Positions 1-11,559 are shown, numbered from the stretch's first letter. The stretch is 64,000 bases of DNA from Hawksworthiomyces lignivorus (GCA_002917075.1 NTMA01000093.1:101266-165265), one strand, 5' to 3'. Made by a program: numbers and translations. The notes: a model not told the origin generated them from the letters alone.

Positions 1-329
1 TACATATAACATTTGTATTTTTTATATTAAATTTAGTATAATATTTTATATTTTTCTTTTTTTAGTTTAACAAATATAATATCTGATTCGGAGTTCTTTT
101 TTGTGTTTACTCTTTTTGAATTTATACGATTTCCGGGGTTTATTTCTTTAAATATCTTTATAGTTTTTTCGAATATCGTTGGTTTATGTCGTATTATTTT
201 GACAATTCGAATTTGGAGATACTATTCGGTTTCGTCTTTGTTACTTCGATACGTTATATAATTGTCGTCGTAATATATTATTCAGTTTATCAAATTGTAA
301 TTACGATTTATTCGTATCTAAATAATCTT

Positions 330-1298
330 TTTGGATTCGAGAATTCTTTAAGTGTTTTTTTTCTTTGATTTGTATTTTCTAGTTAAATGTTTTGTTTTGT
401 CGTAATTATAACATTTGTGTATTTCTTTTTTGACTTCTTGAATGATTTGGTTTAATTGTATGAGATTTTCGTATTATTTGGATTTGTTTTTCTTTTTTTT
501 ATAATAGTTATTTCGATATGTCTTTTTCTTTTTTTGTATTTGTTCGTATAATCGTTTATCGATTCGTATTGTTATTATTATATAATTTGTTAAGTTATTT
601 GGTCGATTCATTTTGTTAATTTCGTTTTTAATAAATTTTTTTAAATTTCGATAAAATTGTATTATTGTAAATTCGTCGTCTTAGTCCATTATCATCATAA
701 AACGTCTAAATTTATTAATGTATTATAATACTAATTCGAGTTATTTGAGTTTGAGTAATTTTCTTTCGTTTTCTCGGTCGATGTCCAGGTTCTCGAAGGC
801 TTTTTTAAGTTCATTTACAAAGTTGTCGTAGTTTTCGAATATTTTCTTTATATTCTTCATTATATCGTCTAAGTTCGTTTTATTATCTAAGAAATCCGTA
901 AAGTAAGACTTTATTTATACCATCACGGATTCTTTCAAATAATCTATAATAATAAGTATTTTGTCAGATTTTTTGGTTGATATATTAACCAATTAGTGTA
1001 TTAAGTACAAACGTGATTACGTAAAAAAGACTCTCAAATTAGTCTAAGTATCGTCGAACTTGTCAAACGTACTAACTTTCAATGAATCACGTATCGATTT
1101 TCGTTGAACAATAAGGTTTTCGAGATACGTAACCTTATTTATTTTTATAACGACCTCATTGTCCAAGACGACTTTCTCGAATTCGAGTTGTTTGATTTTC
1201 CGTTACAAGACCAACATATCTTGTTGAATAAAGATGAATGACGTGACTAGAGTGACTAAGACTCCCGAAGAACTTACAACAATTTGTTTTTTCGACAT
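330..1298 (-). pseudogene. Gypsy Gag, degenerate
   Basis: Translating the minus strand from an ATG near 1298 gives a Gag-like reading with several in-frame stops. A segment typical of retrotransposon Gag is readable: a short F-D-x-F-x-D-T motif, then S-R-L-Y-L, then F-R-R-F with M-I-M-D. Near 372-413 the CCHC knuckle reads C-Y-N-Y-D-K-T-K-H with a terminal Y. The second and last Cys are now Tyr (TAC from TGC), Gly is Asp (GAC from GGC) and Ala is Thr. These are all GpC to ApC changes. The protein cannot be functional. Confidence 0.8.
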
Positions 1299-1353
1299 AG
1301 TGTTAAGATATTATTCAATTGATATATTGTCAAATCTAAACAAAAATCGTTAC

Positions 1354-1859
1354 TGTTATTACAAAACTACAATAAACAATGTATAAAGTAATCAAGTTTA
1401 ACGTTTATGTTCTAAATAAAAATTACGTAATATATCAATATATACAATAAAGACACTAAATGATAGAAAAGTGTTTTATGTAAGTCTCAAGATTCAGACA
1501 AACGGTAACGACTGGATCGTTACCGTTAACTATCTAAACTATCTAGGTAGGGATTGTGTAGTTATATAGATGTACAACTTTATTCCAACTTTATATCAAA
1601 CTTCATTTTTCGTATAAAGTTTATTCCAACTTCATACCAAACTTTATCTCTCATATAAAGTTTAGTCATGTGATCCTCTTGATATAATATTCCTATTAGT
1701 ATCTAAGTCTGTGTGGTACATTTGCCTATTCTAGTATGTTATTAGTGTTAACTCTTTATAGTACTATCTTCGTCAATATACTAGTATAGTCGTTTTGTCA
1801 CATTTTACCGCCTTTCCCTTAAGGTCTCAATTTAGGTCCTTATGTCCTATTTCGTAACA
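1354..1859 (-). repeat. 5' LTR of the Gypsy element
   Basis: On the minus strand it begins TGTTACGAAAT and ends GTAATAACA, the TG...CA ends expected of an LTR. It is about 506 bp and aligns over its whole length with 62502-63006 in the same orientation. Most differences between the two copies are transitions. Confidence 0.88.
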
Positions 1860-3079
1860 TATGATGTGACGATATAGTAGTTGTAGTCGACGATGACGTT
1901 CTTTCGAAGAAGTCGTTGTACGTTTGTCTCGATAATCATCGTAAACTTGAGACAACCGTATTGGGACGTCGATAAACGTTTAACTATTATGGGATGGACT
2001 TTTAGAAGTTGTACAAGATTAACGATTTTGCGAGAGAGGTCGAAGGTTTCAAGTAAGAGTGTAGAGATACGACGAAGAACTACTTTCGGGCTTATGGTTA
2101 TTACGGTTATTCCGAGAGTTTTTGTCCATATAGAGTCTTTAACGAATCATTTATCTCGACAAGGTTCGAAGTAGATCACGGTGTTATCGTCGGTTAAAGT
2201 GTGTACGTCGACGGCCTTCGGTTGTCCATTTCGGACAGTTGTCGTATTAGTTGAGTCAACAATCTATTGACTTGTGGGGAGGTGTGTAAGGTCTTTGGTA
2301 CGTAGGATAATCTCTGATCGTCGTAATGATTTAGTTGTAGTAATAGTGGAATCTTAAACGTTGTTCGGTGTGGTTTGTTTTAGTGAGCCTTTCTCTAACG
2401 TCATTACGTAAAAGACGGATTGAGTATTAAAAAACGTCTCGTCGACATCGTTGATATTAACGGAGGTGATTGGAGATTTGAGGGCTTGGTGAGTTTGGTG
2501 TAAGAGGACTTTGTATTAATATAGGTTGAGGAAAATACATTAGAAGGTGTCGTCGACCTGTGTGACGATTAGAAGATCGTGAGTCTGGACGAAGGTTAGA
2601 ATCTTTGTAAAGGCCTTATAGTGAGATTCGGAGATGCCTAAAAGTTCTGCGATTTCTGGCGAGATGCCGATGGTCAGTAGGGAAGAAACGACGACGACGT
2701 GTTGGCTGGCGACAAGCCCTTTCGGTTGTCCAGTGGCCTGGGGGGGCCGCTGTGTCGTTATTGGGCTTGTCGCAAAGTCAGTGGCTCGTCGTCGCTTCCT
2801 GCCGGGCTCCGGCGGGAGGGAGAGGCGGTTGCCGGAGGTGCCTGCTAGTGGCGTTCGGGGGACGGTGCGGTGTGGGAGGGTTTTGACAGTGATGGTTTCA
2901 GCGTTTGGTTGGTCGGTAGGGTTGTTTTCGGCGTCCGGGAGTGTTAGATCGAGGTCTTCTTCAGTGCTCAGGACTGCGAAGGCATTCGCAGTCGGGAAGG
3001 GGGAGGAGGGCGGGAGGGAGGCGGTGCGGGCCGCGCGGGCCGCCGAGGCGTCGGCGGCCCTGATCCCGGCGAGGGCCAT
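1860..3079 (-). pseudogene. Tad1-like LINE ORF1 (Gag-like), 5' part intact, 3' part mutated
   Basis: From an ATG at 3079 the frame is open for 179 codons to a TAA at 2540-2542. It then stays readable in the same frame to the LTR boundary, with about four further stops. The downstream part resembles the conserved C-terminal block of fungal LINE Gag proteins: a D-S-I-W-T-K segment, then an M-I-I-E strand followed by a short helix and Y-N-Y-Y. The first ~470 bp (about 2612-3079) are GC-rich with ordinary GpC content; the rest lacks GpC. Thr and Val stand where Ala is expected. It is truncated at 1860 by the Gypsy insertion. ORF2 (reverse transcriptase) is not seen here. Confidence 0.72.
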
Positions 3080-3947
3080 GAGGGGGTTGTTCGGTTAATA
3101 TAGATGAATACGATTGATGCCTCTTGTTATGACCGTGGTCGTGGTTTTTTAACTAATTTCCGGAAGTGCGTAGGCTACGACCTTCTATGCTATTACCATA
3201 TGGCGATAAGAGCGTAACTTTACAAATGAGAGACCTCTTTTGCTTTCTCTCCTTCTTCCTTCGAAGTGTTTAAAGTATGTAAAACATTTCACACATGCTT
3301 AAACGTGTATTCCGATTGTAACCCGACCTAATTTTAATAATAATATTTTTTTTTTTTTTTGGTTGGGAAACGAAGTTGAGGTATCAGAGCATGATCAAAA
3401 TCAATCGCTAACGATAAATAACTCGGTTCAAAATGACTTACTCTTGTTATCAACCTCTATCTAATCATTTTTATTAGTGAAATTGGATTTCACATGCGGA
3501 GCTCTTTCAGTTTGGATGCCGTTTCTTGTGCTTTCAATTGTAATCTTAAGAGCCATTTATGCATGTAAAATCAATTCTCAGATATTTTACACATTGAAGC
3601 ACACGCATCAAGATGGACATTATCTTTTCATCGTTGCTACGGTAAATAAGCAGCATACAGCGCTCTAACTTCCCTCCAAAAAAAATGAAATGATCACATA
3701 ACTTCTGCATTGCACTTATTTACGTTCGCTAAGACGACAAGTTTCTCAACACTTTCAAATATGGCGGTACATGTGGGAAGCAACCAATATCTCCGTCATT
3801 AACAGATACAGGGGTTGAGAAAAGCGGGGCGATAGGCGATTCGCTTTAAGGAGTTCGGTTAAGAAGTATCTAACTCTCATTATCGGCCAACTTTTGTCGC
3901 GGCGAACAATCAGCTTCCTCGTCATCTTGCACCATTAGTCGGATGCG
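3080..3947. other. Intergenic; promoter side of the Zn2Cys6 gene
   Basis: It holds the LINE 5' flank, a run of about 16 T near 3345, and no convincing gene. A 63-codon ORF at 3477-3668 has no recognisable features. Toward the gene lie the motifs GCGATAGGC (3829-3837) and AGTTCGGTTAA (3852-3862). Both recur exactly upstream of the dioxygenase gene. Confidence 0.6.
3829..3862. promoter_or_regulatory. Shared cluster promoter motifs
   Basis: GCGATAGGC at 3829-3837 and AGTTCGGTTAA at 3852-3862 lie 90-120 bp upstream of the regulator's ATG. GCGATAGGC recurs at 8167-8175 and, on the opposite strand, at 8160-8168 and 14314-14322. AGTTCGGTTAA recurs at 8100-8110. They could be binding sites for the cluster's own regulator (inference). 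Confidence 0.4.
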
Positions 3948-6482
3948 ATGAGCTCGAACGTAGTAGGCCCACCTTTGCAGAAGCCGAAAAGACGGCGATT
4001 TCGGATTCAGTCTGACTTTGGCCGCGCACGGCAATGGCGCAGCCGAAAGAGTCGTCCGTGCGATGCTTGTCGCCGGAGAAAGACCGCCTGCGTTATCGAA
4101 ACGGAGCCACCATGTTCGTGCTTGATAATCGATTCATGTTTGCTCTCAGAGACAACTAACTGGGCTTCATAGGCAGCTATTGTCGATCCAAGGGAATAGA
4201 GTGTCAGGCGACAACGGTGCAGCGTCCTGAATCTTTGACGCCCCCAGTCCACGACGAAGATTCTCTCGCAAATGTGCATATCCTTTCAGACCCGCCCGAG
4301 CCTTCATCTCTCCCAGCTCCTTCTATTTCTCACATCTCGGATTCCTCACCTGAAGCACCATCCCAACATGAGCTTCGCGCCGCCCCTCTGCCAGTGCCAT
4401 GGGCGGCTCTCTCTAGAGAAGAGGCGAGCATCGACAAGATGTACGCAGCGCCCATGGTATCGGGTCCTCATGTTTCATCTATTGTTACTGCTCCGTTAAT
4501 CCTAGAAGCGGATAGTTCGTCATCTGCCCCAGCCGTTTCACCTACGCGCATACCCTCCCAAGAAACAGATCCCACGTCGATCTTGACGATTGTCAATGCT
4601 GGTCTTAATACAACGATAACGCTCGAGGACAACCCTAATAGAACGGCGCATGTAATGGGACTGGGAGCAGAACAAGATGCTGAACTACTGGTTTCGTTTA
4701 GGTCGGCGGTCCGCAACGAACTAAATTGCGTTGATGCGGATATCATCCAAGTGTATGGCGGAGATGTGCGCGCCAATCAACCACCTGTTCATTTTTCGTT
4801 ATTACATGACGAGTTTGCACCAATGGATAATATAGCTAAACAAGCAGCATCAGATAGCATTGAATCCGCTGTCAATGGCTACTCTGATGGGCTGGTGCGA
4901 CTATATTTTTTGCATGTTCATCCAGCCTACCCTCTGCTCTCTAGGAAACGGTTTCTGCACGCTTACATAAATAATAAGATGGAACTTCCAGCGTCTCTTC
5001 GGGGTGTTGTCTACGGCCTTGCTGTTAACTTTTGGAAGCGGCAGAAACGACGGTCTGAAGTAACCGGCATCCATATTGAGCCTTCGACACCGCCAGCGCT
5101 TGCATCTGGACCTAAGATCAGCCGATTAAATTTCAATCATCATAAACTGTTCGAAGATGCGCTATCATCACTGCAGCGTGAACTGCATGGCCCAAATCTG
5201 TGGACTCTGCAGGCGTGCCTTCTACTAATTCATGAGAATTCAGCAGAGAATGCTACTATGGAAACTCCTCGAGTGTGGGCGCTGACAGCACAAGCTGTAG
5301 CGTGTGCTCAGATGAATGGCCTACATCGCGACCCAAAATTCTGGAATTTATCAGAGTGGGAGAAGCGCCTAAGGCGAAAGCTTTGGTGGGCAACAGTAGC
5401 TGCTGATACATGGTCTGCTCTCTGCCACGGCAATCCTCCTCACATCTACGAGTCGTCTTTTACAACAACAAATTTGACTATGGAGGATGTAACCCCAGAT
5501 GAGACTTTGACATCCGCTCAGCACCATTTTCTATATCACAGCGGTATTGAAGATGATTGTATTAATACCTGTATCTTCCGCAACAACAGTGTATCGCCTG
5601 ACATTTCAATATGTGCCCGATTTACGAATATGGTATCGCTCAGTTGCATTGTTCATAAACTAGTTCTATCATCTTTGTGCGTAATATCTTCTTCGGGATA
5701 TTTCTAGTCTGTGCTAACCACTTTAGTTTGGATGTTGTCTATATCGAATCTATGAAGGACGCTATGGTGCGTGAGACGCTGCTTCTTGGCTTTCGGCAAA
5801 GACTCCAGAATTGGGCTTCTCTCCTCCCAAGATGCCTGGACATGAATGGCACACAAAAAATAGATAATCAAGCGGAAAATAACGGTGCGTTAACGGATGA
5901 CATTTTAAAAAACATGTGGCTATCAAATACATGAAACACTTTGTTTTCTAACAATTTAGCTCCGGTCCATCTTGCATTTTATACTGCAGTGGCTCTAACG
6001 TACCGTGCCCTTATGAGTCCAGTCACCAAGGCGGCGAAGCAAGACATTGACTCTCGGTTGAGGCGGTACTTCCCTGCTGCAGTGGAAGAATTCTCTCCCT
6101 TCATTGATTTCATGCATGGCATCTCCTCAGAGAGTCTGCACGCATTTTGGGGCGTTCGTATGTTCATATCGGTTTTCTGTGTATTCTGTTTTACTCTGTA
6201 CTCTACTCTAATCCTCATTCATTAGATGCTCGGTCCCAGTTGATCATTTGCGGTAACTTTCTCATATATTTGTTTCTTTTAGCACCTAGTGAAGACGAGA
6301 TCCGAGATGCTTTCCGAATCCTCAGCCGTTTCCATGATTCACTACAACGTCTAAGTGCCATGGCTGATAGCATTGCCATCGATCTTTTGCGACCAGTTGC
6401 TCTTCGGATCGACACTTTTTTCACACAATCTGCACAAACAATGCATAGGACTAGCAGCACCAACACTATTGGCTTGTCTTGA
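3948..6482 (+). CDS. Zn2Cys6 transcription factor with fungal-specific regulatory domain
   Basis: Predicted exons 3948-4117, 4177-5676, 5727-5884, 5960-6157 and 6226-6482 give 760 codons and close in frame. The DNA-binding domain begins C-D-A-C-R-R-R-K-T-A-C near residue 38. The first intron splits the cluster, and splicing restores C-S-Y-C followed by R-S-K-G-I-E-C, the full six-cysteine pattern. This is strong support for that intron, which has a CTAAC branch site. The middle region (about 285-500) has the fungal_trans signature: L-Y-F-L-H-V-H-P-A-Y-P-L-L followed by a helical core with L-R-R-K-L-W-W. It is a nuclear regulator by family. It converges on the dioxygenase gene and shares promoter motifs with it, so it probably controls this cluster. 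The inducer is unknown. Confidence 0.88.
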
Positions 6483-6746
6483 AGGTCGCTTTCACGTGGT
6501 CACTTATTCACAGTCGCTCTCATTCAATAAGACTAGACATGTTCTAACTTAACCTGAGTCATTATGTCACTTCATTTGTCTATCATTTACCTTACTGTCT
6601 AGAGCAAAACAAATTTGACTTATGCCTACTATATTCTCTTTCACTGCATGCGTCTCTTGTGTCGATATAGGTAACTTTTAGAGTATGCAATTATTTTCCT
6701 TATCACATGCATTTATATTGTGGCCCTTGAGATGGTCGCCTTTGCC

Positions 6747-7844
6747 TTAGTATGTCGCGTTCAGGCGTCGCATAATATATTCGCCGCTGTTAATGGGCTC
6801 ATACTTCTTTGGATTGTCTGGCCCAAAGCACCCAGGAAGACAGTCAATCACTTGTTCACGATCTGCAGTCACAAAATAAGGGATTGATCGGCGAGCTTTT
6901 GTTATCTTGCCTCCATTCACGCCATCTTCTCCATCTGCTAGCGGCGGAGCGCGCACACGATGTAGTGTCGACTTGAGTTTATCGTTGCTCCAGCGCTGTA
7001 GAAAATCTCCAATATTAACGATTACTGTGCCTGGCAAGTATGGTGCAGGGTGGAAAAGGCCTGCCGTGTAGATATCCTCCACTTCTAAGCCACCAACGTC
7101 GTCTTGAAACAGAAGCGTCATAGTGCCAAAGTCGGTGTGGCTAGCAATGCGTTCCAGTGATCCACTGCGCAGGAGGAAGTCCTCAACTTGGGGGTAGTGC
7201 AATAGACGAATCTGGTTGTCCCGATTTCTATGATACGACACAAAATAATCGAGATCAAGTCCCATACCCATAGCAATGGCGCGGAGCACCTGTAGCTCGA
7301 GTTGATAGCCAATGTCGAAAAAGTTTATGAAGAAGGCACGGAAACCTGGCAGATCTTCCTCTGGAAACCATATATTGGGCGTCACTGTGTCATCTTCGCG
7401 ACCCAACTCAAAGGACTCCTTGAAGTCAGGAACTTGTCGTAGCTTGTCGATGCTCGTCTGGTCAAAAACCATCTGCACAACTTTCTCCCGACCTATACCA
7501 GAATAACCACGGTGCCACCAACCTTCGGGCGGATGCATCGCTTTTTCTTTGACATCTTTGGGAAGGTCAAAGAACTTGACATTCTATATCAATTTCGGGT
7601 TCGTGTCAGGAGTGAATCCATCCGTTTCTAAGCATACTCTGCAGTTGCTTACCCACTGAAATGCTTCGTCAACGACATCTTGGGAAATGCCGTGGTTGGC
7701 GAGGTATGCAAACCCAACATCACGAAAAGCATCATACATAGCCTTGCCAACAGCATGCTTCTCTTCAGAGCTACCATTGCGAAACCGATCAAGGTCGATA
7801 ACCGGAATAGGCGTCTTCAGATCTTCCGTCTTTGTAGCCTCCAT
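6747..7844 (-). CDS. 2-oxoglutarate/Fe(II)-dependent dioxygenase
   Basis: Exons 7844-7653 and 7583-6747 give 342 aa; the 69-nt intron (7584-7652) restores the frame. An in-frame ATG nine codons upstream (7871) is possible. The N-terminal DIOX_N block reads I-P-V-I-D-L-D and G-F-A-Y-L-A-N-H-G-I. The jelly-roll core has the iron ligands H-T-D and, after I-V-N-I-G-D, the distal His in S-T-L-H-R-V. The 2OG-binding Arg is in R-R-S-I-P-Y-F. Family members hydroxylate or desaturate small molecules using O2 and 2-oxoglutarate in the cytosol. The NCS1 permease next door fits a thymine dioxygenase-like or other N-heterocycle role, but the substrate cannot be read from the sequence. Confidence 0.88.
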
Positions 7845-8618
7845 AATCTTGTAGAAATATGAGAATAACACGAATGGATGAACTGTGTTCTAAATCACCA
7901 AAATTTGCAGTTATTGTCAGAATTGCTTGAATAAAACTAGAACTATCAGATTTATATGCAAAGATGTAGTTCTGTTGTTGGTGTTCATTAATCTAGGTAT
8001 TTATTTCAAATGTGGCATGACGATGACCAAATCAGAGCCAGATGATAACAGCGTATACTATACGCTACATACGTAATATGGTATCTTGGGAAGGACGGGA
8101 GTTCGGTTAATTACTAGTTCGCCGATACCTGAAAGTCATGAAAGGAAAGCCCTGAGTTTGCCTATCGCGATAGGCGTAGAGTAAAGTAGCTCCGCTACAG
8201 TCTTACGATCAGAAAACCATTAATTACCAGGATAATCCAAGAAATAATCCAAGAAATAATCCATTCGATAAAGAAAGTTATCTAGTTTGAAGAAATACCA
8301 TTATGGGAAAAATTTAGAAAAACGTTCAATCATCAGATAAGGTGCGGTGGAGTAAAGAGATGCTTGAGCATTTTGCTGCCTGCTTGATTAAAGGGTCCAG
8401 ATAAAGGCCTCTTGATGTCTTCGAACCGAGTGCGCTAAATCTAACTCAATAAACATTGTACTTCATTGTTTCTAATCCTCCTAGGCCGGTGCATACTGTA
8501 CTTTATGCCGACATCATGATGAAGAGAAGCAACTGCGATGAAATTTAGGGGCAAAAAGGAAATTGCATATACCAAACAGGAGAACAATATAAAAGACACT
8601 AATAGACTGCCTCTATCC
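7845..8618. promoter_or_regulatory. Promoter region of the dioxygenase with a perfect palindrome
   Basis: This gap lies between the dioxygenase start and the NCS1 stop. It holds the 16-bp perfect palindrome GCCTATCGCGATAGGC (8160-8175), AGTTCGGTTAA (8100-8110) and TTCGCCGAT (8118-8126). The first two recur upstream of the regulator gene, and TTCGCCGAT recurs at 11260-11268 in the NCS1/AKR promoter. A tandem copy of AATAATCCAAGAA lies near 8242. No gene is seen. Confidence 0.45.
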
Positions 8619-10938
8619 TCACGCTTCAATTGACTTGTTTATATCTTCGAGGTTTGCGCGAATTCCTGCTTCCGCGATATTAGGAAGAGAACCGTGGAGC
8701 ACATCTGCGTCCAAAACAAAAGGTAGATCAACGTCTAAACCAGGCACGGGGAAAAGATAGCAGAGGCTGCTATATATGGCAAAACTAATAGCGAGACCCA
8801 CTATGAAAGTCAGATTGTACAACCGGATCCAGCCTTTCCAATTTGCCCCCGTGTACGAGTCAACAGTAGCTACCAGACCAGCTGAGATCAGTTAGATTTT
8901 AGAATCCTAAGTAATTTTTAATTTTCTTCAGCAAGGGAATACCTACGAAGGAGCGGCCACATTCCAAATGTAAAAGAGGCAAAAGCACGCCAGTTGAAAC
9001 CATGATAGAACCAATAATTGGAAGAAGAATCTCCAACGTAAAGTTCGTTAAGGCGCAGCTTATGCCGACGGACAACATGATAATCGGCTAACATTACGCC
9101 ACTATATTGCGAAGGATTTAGACCCGGTACATGAATTTCATCGATAAGAAATGAGCCAGCTAGGGAAGAGAATTCGGAAGGGAACGCATACGTTGCAGGC
9201 GCCATGAACACGCCGAAGCCACTCAGAACAGAGAGGAATTTGGTTGCAGTGCTAATGAGCTGCCAGGGTCTGTAAACCATTCATAAGTAAATTCCATTTG
9301 TGATGTACTTGACGTATGTGAAAACACACTGGGTAGCGATGCCAATACAGGCCATGATGTAGCCACCGCGGCGGATATTGATGTACCGTGGCCACAAGCC
9401 AGCCATATCCATACCGGCTGAGACGGAGTTAAGAACTACCGAGATCTTTTTTTGTTAGTATGAGCTACGGGACGATTCACTGCTTTTTATGAAATAAAAA
9501 ATACCGAAAATTGAGAGGCTACGCAACCGAGGCTGGCGAAGAAAACACCGGCTCTAGCACGGCTGCTGTTGTTATAGTGCTCTTGGATAGCAGCAAGCAA
9601 GTAAATGGGGTTCCAGATCAGTTCACCACCCAAAATGTCGTTGGCAGAGCTAGTCACGACGATTCCAATGATAGCTGTGGCGGAGATAGTTATAGGTGCG
9701 GCGACAAGCTGGGACAGAGTTGGAGAAAATCGGCGTTTAGCATAGCGTGTCCAGTCAGACTGTCCCAGTGTCCCAGCACCCCAAGCACCCAAGATAGATG
9801 TGATGCCGAACATGAAGCTCCAACCAACGTTATCAGTACTTGCGGATTCATGAAACATGGAACCAGGGCCGCCAGCCTGGGACACACTCCTAGAAATTGT
9901 CAGCGATATTCTTTTTCTTGAAAAGATGGCTATCAAGTGTGTCATTTACCATGCCAGACACCCGAAACATGTGCCAACAAAAAGTATAAAGCATATTACA
10001 AACGGAATTTGCAACCGCTCGGGCTTTATAAGCAAGCCTGGAACAAAAGCACACATCCAAATCACTAAACCAATGAAATCATTGGTCTGGAGGTGAGAGC
10101 TTATAGTGAAAGTATTTTTCAAATGCTCAAGGCCTCGGACGCAGTCAGAATAAAAATCTGGAAATTGTTATAGTGAGAAATAAAGAAATTAACCCTACCA
10201 GGTATGATAGCGCCAATCATAACACGCGTCGCTTGACCGCCCCAGAAGGCCTGCATTCCAAACCACATACATGCAACAAAGACGCGCAGAACCACAGGAA
10301 CTGCACAAGAAGCGATACATCGTTAGTTTTAATAAGTTGATAACAACCTTATTAGAAACATTAGAATAAATGAATCTACGCCACTTACAATAGGAACCGC
10401 GCATGCCCCAAGAGGCTCGGCTCGAGACCGTGAAGCCGATGTGATGAATCTCACCCAACCATCCGCAGCTTACGGCCAAAAGACCTGTGAGAACACCTCC
10501 GATGATCTTCAATTCCGCAATATGGTTAGATAGGATACTAGCTAACAGGAAAGATCATACGTACCACTACACCAATGGCCTGCTGTGGGCTGAGTCCAAA
10601 GGCCAGTAGGGTGCTGCCGGTGGACCAGGCGGAAATGCAGGAACCGGATACAGTCCAATAACCTCATATTGTTAATTAAAAAAATTAAGCTATATTATCT
10701 GAGGTATCTCACCAAAATATGACCAAACATCATATGTTCGTCGCTCTGGAGGCATAGGAATTAAATCGCGGTTGCACCATGTGGTGTTTTCAAAGCCAGC
10801 GTTTCCATCCAATGGCCTAAGTTCTTTTAAGTTAGCTACAATATTCTCGTAAGAGCAGTCACTCCAGCTTCGTATCTCTTACACCTGAAGCTTTTTTTTC
10901 ACTCTCGCCCAGTTGAACTTCGTCTTGATGATAGTCAT
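8619..10938 (-). CDS. NCS1-family nucleobase/hydantoin-type permease
   Basis: Eleven exons (10938-10883, 10816-10713, 10662-10565, 10506-10389, 10300-10199, 10157-9950, 9889-9505, 9445-9330, 9269-9192, 9101-8947, 8881-8619) give 560 aa with every phase consistent. The N-terminus has W-C-N-R-D-L-I-P-M-P-P-E-R-R-T-Y, the usual NCS1 lead-in. Further signatures are S-W-G-M-R-G-S-Y, F-G-M-Q-A-F-W-G-G-Q, S-D-W-T-R-Y-A and L-A-D-Y-H-V-V-R-R. About 12 hydrophobic segments are expected. Fungal members (Fur/Fcy type) import uracil, allantoin, purines or thiamine-like compounds across the plasma membrane. The nearby DUF917 relic makes a hydantoin- or pyrimidine-type substrate attractive (inference). It is divergent from the AKR gene. 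Confidence 0.9.
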
Positions 10939-11559
10939 AACTTTTGATGTAGAGCTAATATTGAGGGGCATGCAACTTAAAAACAAGCTGGCAAAGAACA
11001 AAAATAAGAGTAAAATGAAAATCAAGGCTTCCATTGATAATTGTCTAAACGGGCTCTCCAGCGTATTTTATGTTGTTTAGCTTTATTCCTAAGAATTTCT
11101 TATCTGTGTCGTTTCTCCTATGCTTCTAAGTGTGAGCTGTTAACAAACTCTCACTCCGCTCATTTCTTTTATCTCTTAGCTAGGGTAGGTGTAATGCTGC
11201 TACTCTGAATTGCACGGTTGCCGACGCTAATCTCCATGCTTGCCGATCATTTAAATTTGTTCGCCGATCGACAACCTCGGATCTCTATCAGTCTCAGAAG
11301 TTAGATTCTCCTTCTATTGATTTTGTAGTTAGCAGTGTGTACGCCGATTTAAAGAACAATAAATGTTAACAGCTTCTCTTTTTAAACCACGGTCGTCTTT
11401 TCCTCAAGCCATAATCATGATAGTACTATATGAAATTGGCAGAATTGAATGAGCCTAACTTTTCTTTACTCTACGTTGATAAAGTCTCCAGAGCTGTTTA
11501 CTTTCCCTTTACCTAACCTCTCTCCATTCCTCCTCCTTTTTTTTCCTGATTTTGGCACC
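10939..11559. promoter_or_regulatory. Divergent promoter between NCS1 permease and aldo-keto reductase
   Basis: The shared 621-bp region carries GCCGAT three times (near 11242, 11263 and 11343) and GTTGCCGACGCT at 11217-11228. That 12-mer recurs exactly at 14360-14371 upstream of the DUF917 pseudogene. CGG/CCG triplets are the usual half-sites of Zn2Cys6 proteins. Co-regulation of the two genes is inferred. Confidence 0.4.

Larger units (their letters stand above)
1..1859 (-). mobile_element. Ty3/Gypsy LTR retrotransposon, 5' part, heavily mutated
   Basis: On the minus strand an LTR (1354-1859) is followed by a degenerate Gag frame that runs toward position 1, so pol and the 3' LTR should lie beyond the left edge. 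The frame is interrupted by many stops but keeps the Gag order: start near 1298, the central retrotransposon-gag helical domain, then a ruined CCHC zinc knuckle. The element interrupts a LINE Gag frame at 1859/1860. Base composition is extreme: very AT-rich, with almost no GpC but abundant CpG. A second LTR of the family sits at 62502-63006 in the same orientation. The Gypsy assignment rests on Gag pattern recognition, not a search. Confidence 0.85.

Noticed and set aside
1893..2174. 93-codon plus-strand ORF
   Set aside because: Antisense to the mutated LINE Gag frame; an accident of composition.
1..2610. The GpC-free sequence could be an assembly artefact, such as reversed but not complemented DNA
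   Set aside because: Reversing without complementing would swap GpC and CpG counts, so I tested it. The true minus strand gives readable Gypsy Gag and LINE Gag frames, and the LINE frame runs through the boundary at 2612 in phase. The sequence is therefore correctly oriented.
2634..3098. 154-codon plus-strand ORF
   Set aside because: It lies antisense to the LINE ORF1, has low-complexity Ala/Arg/Gly composition and no family features. The minus-strand frame continues as a LINE Gag.
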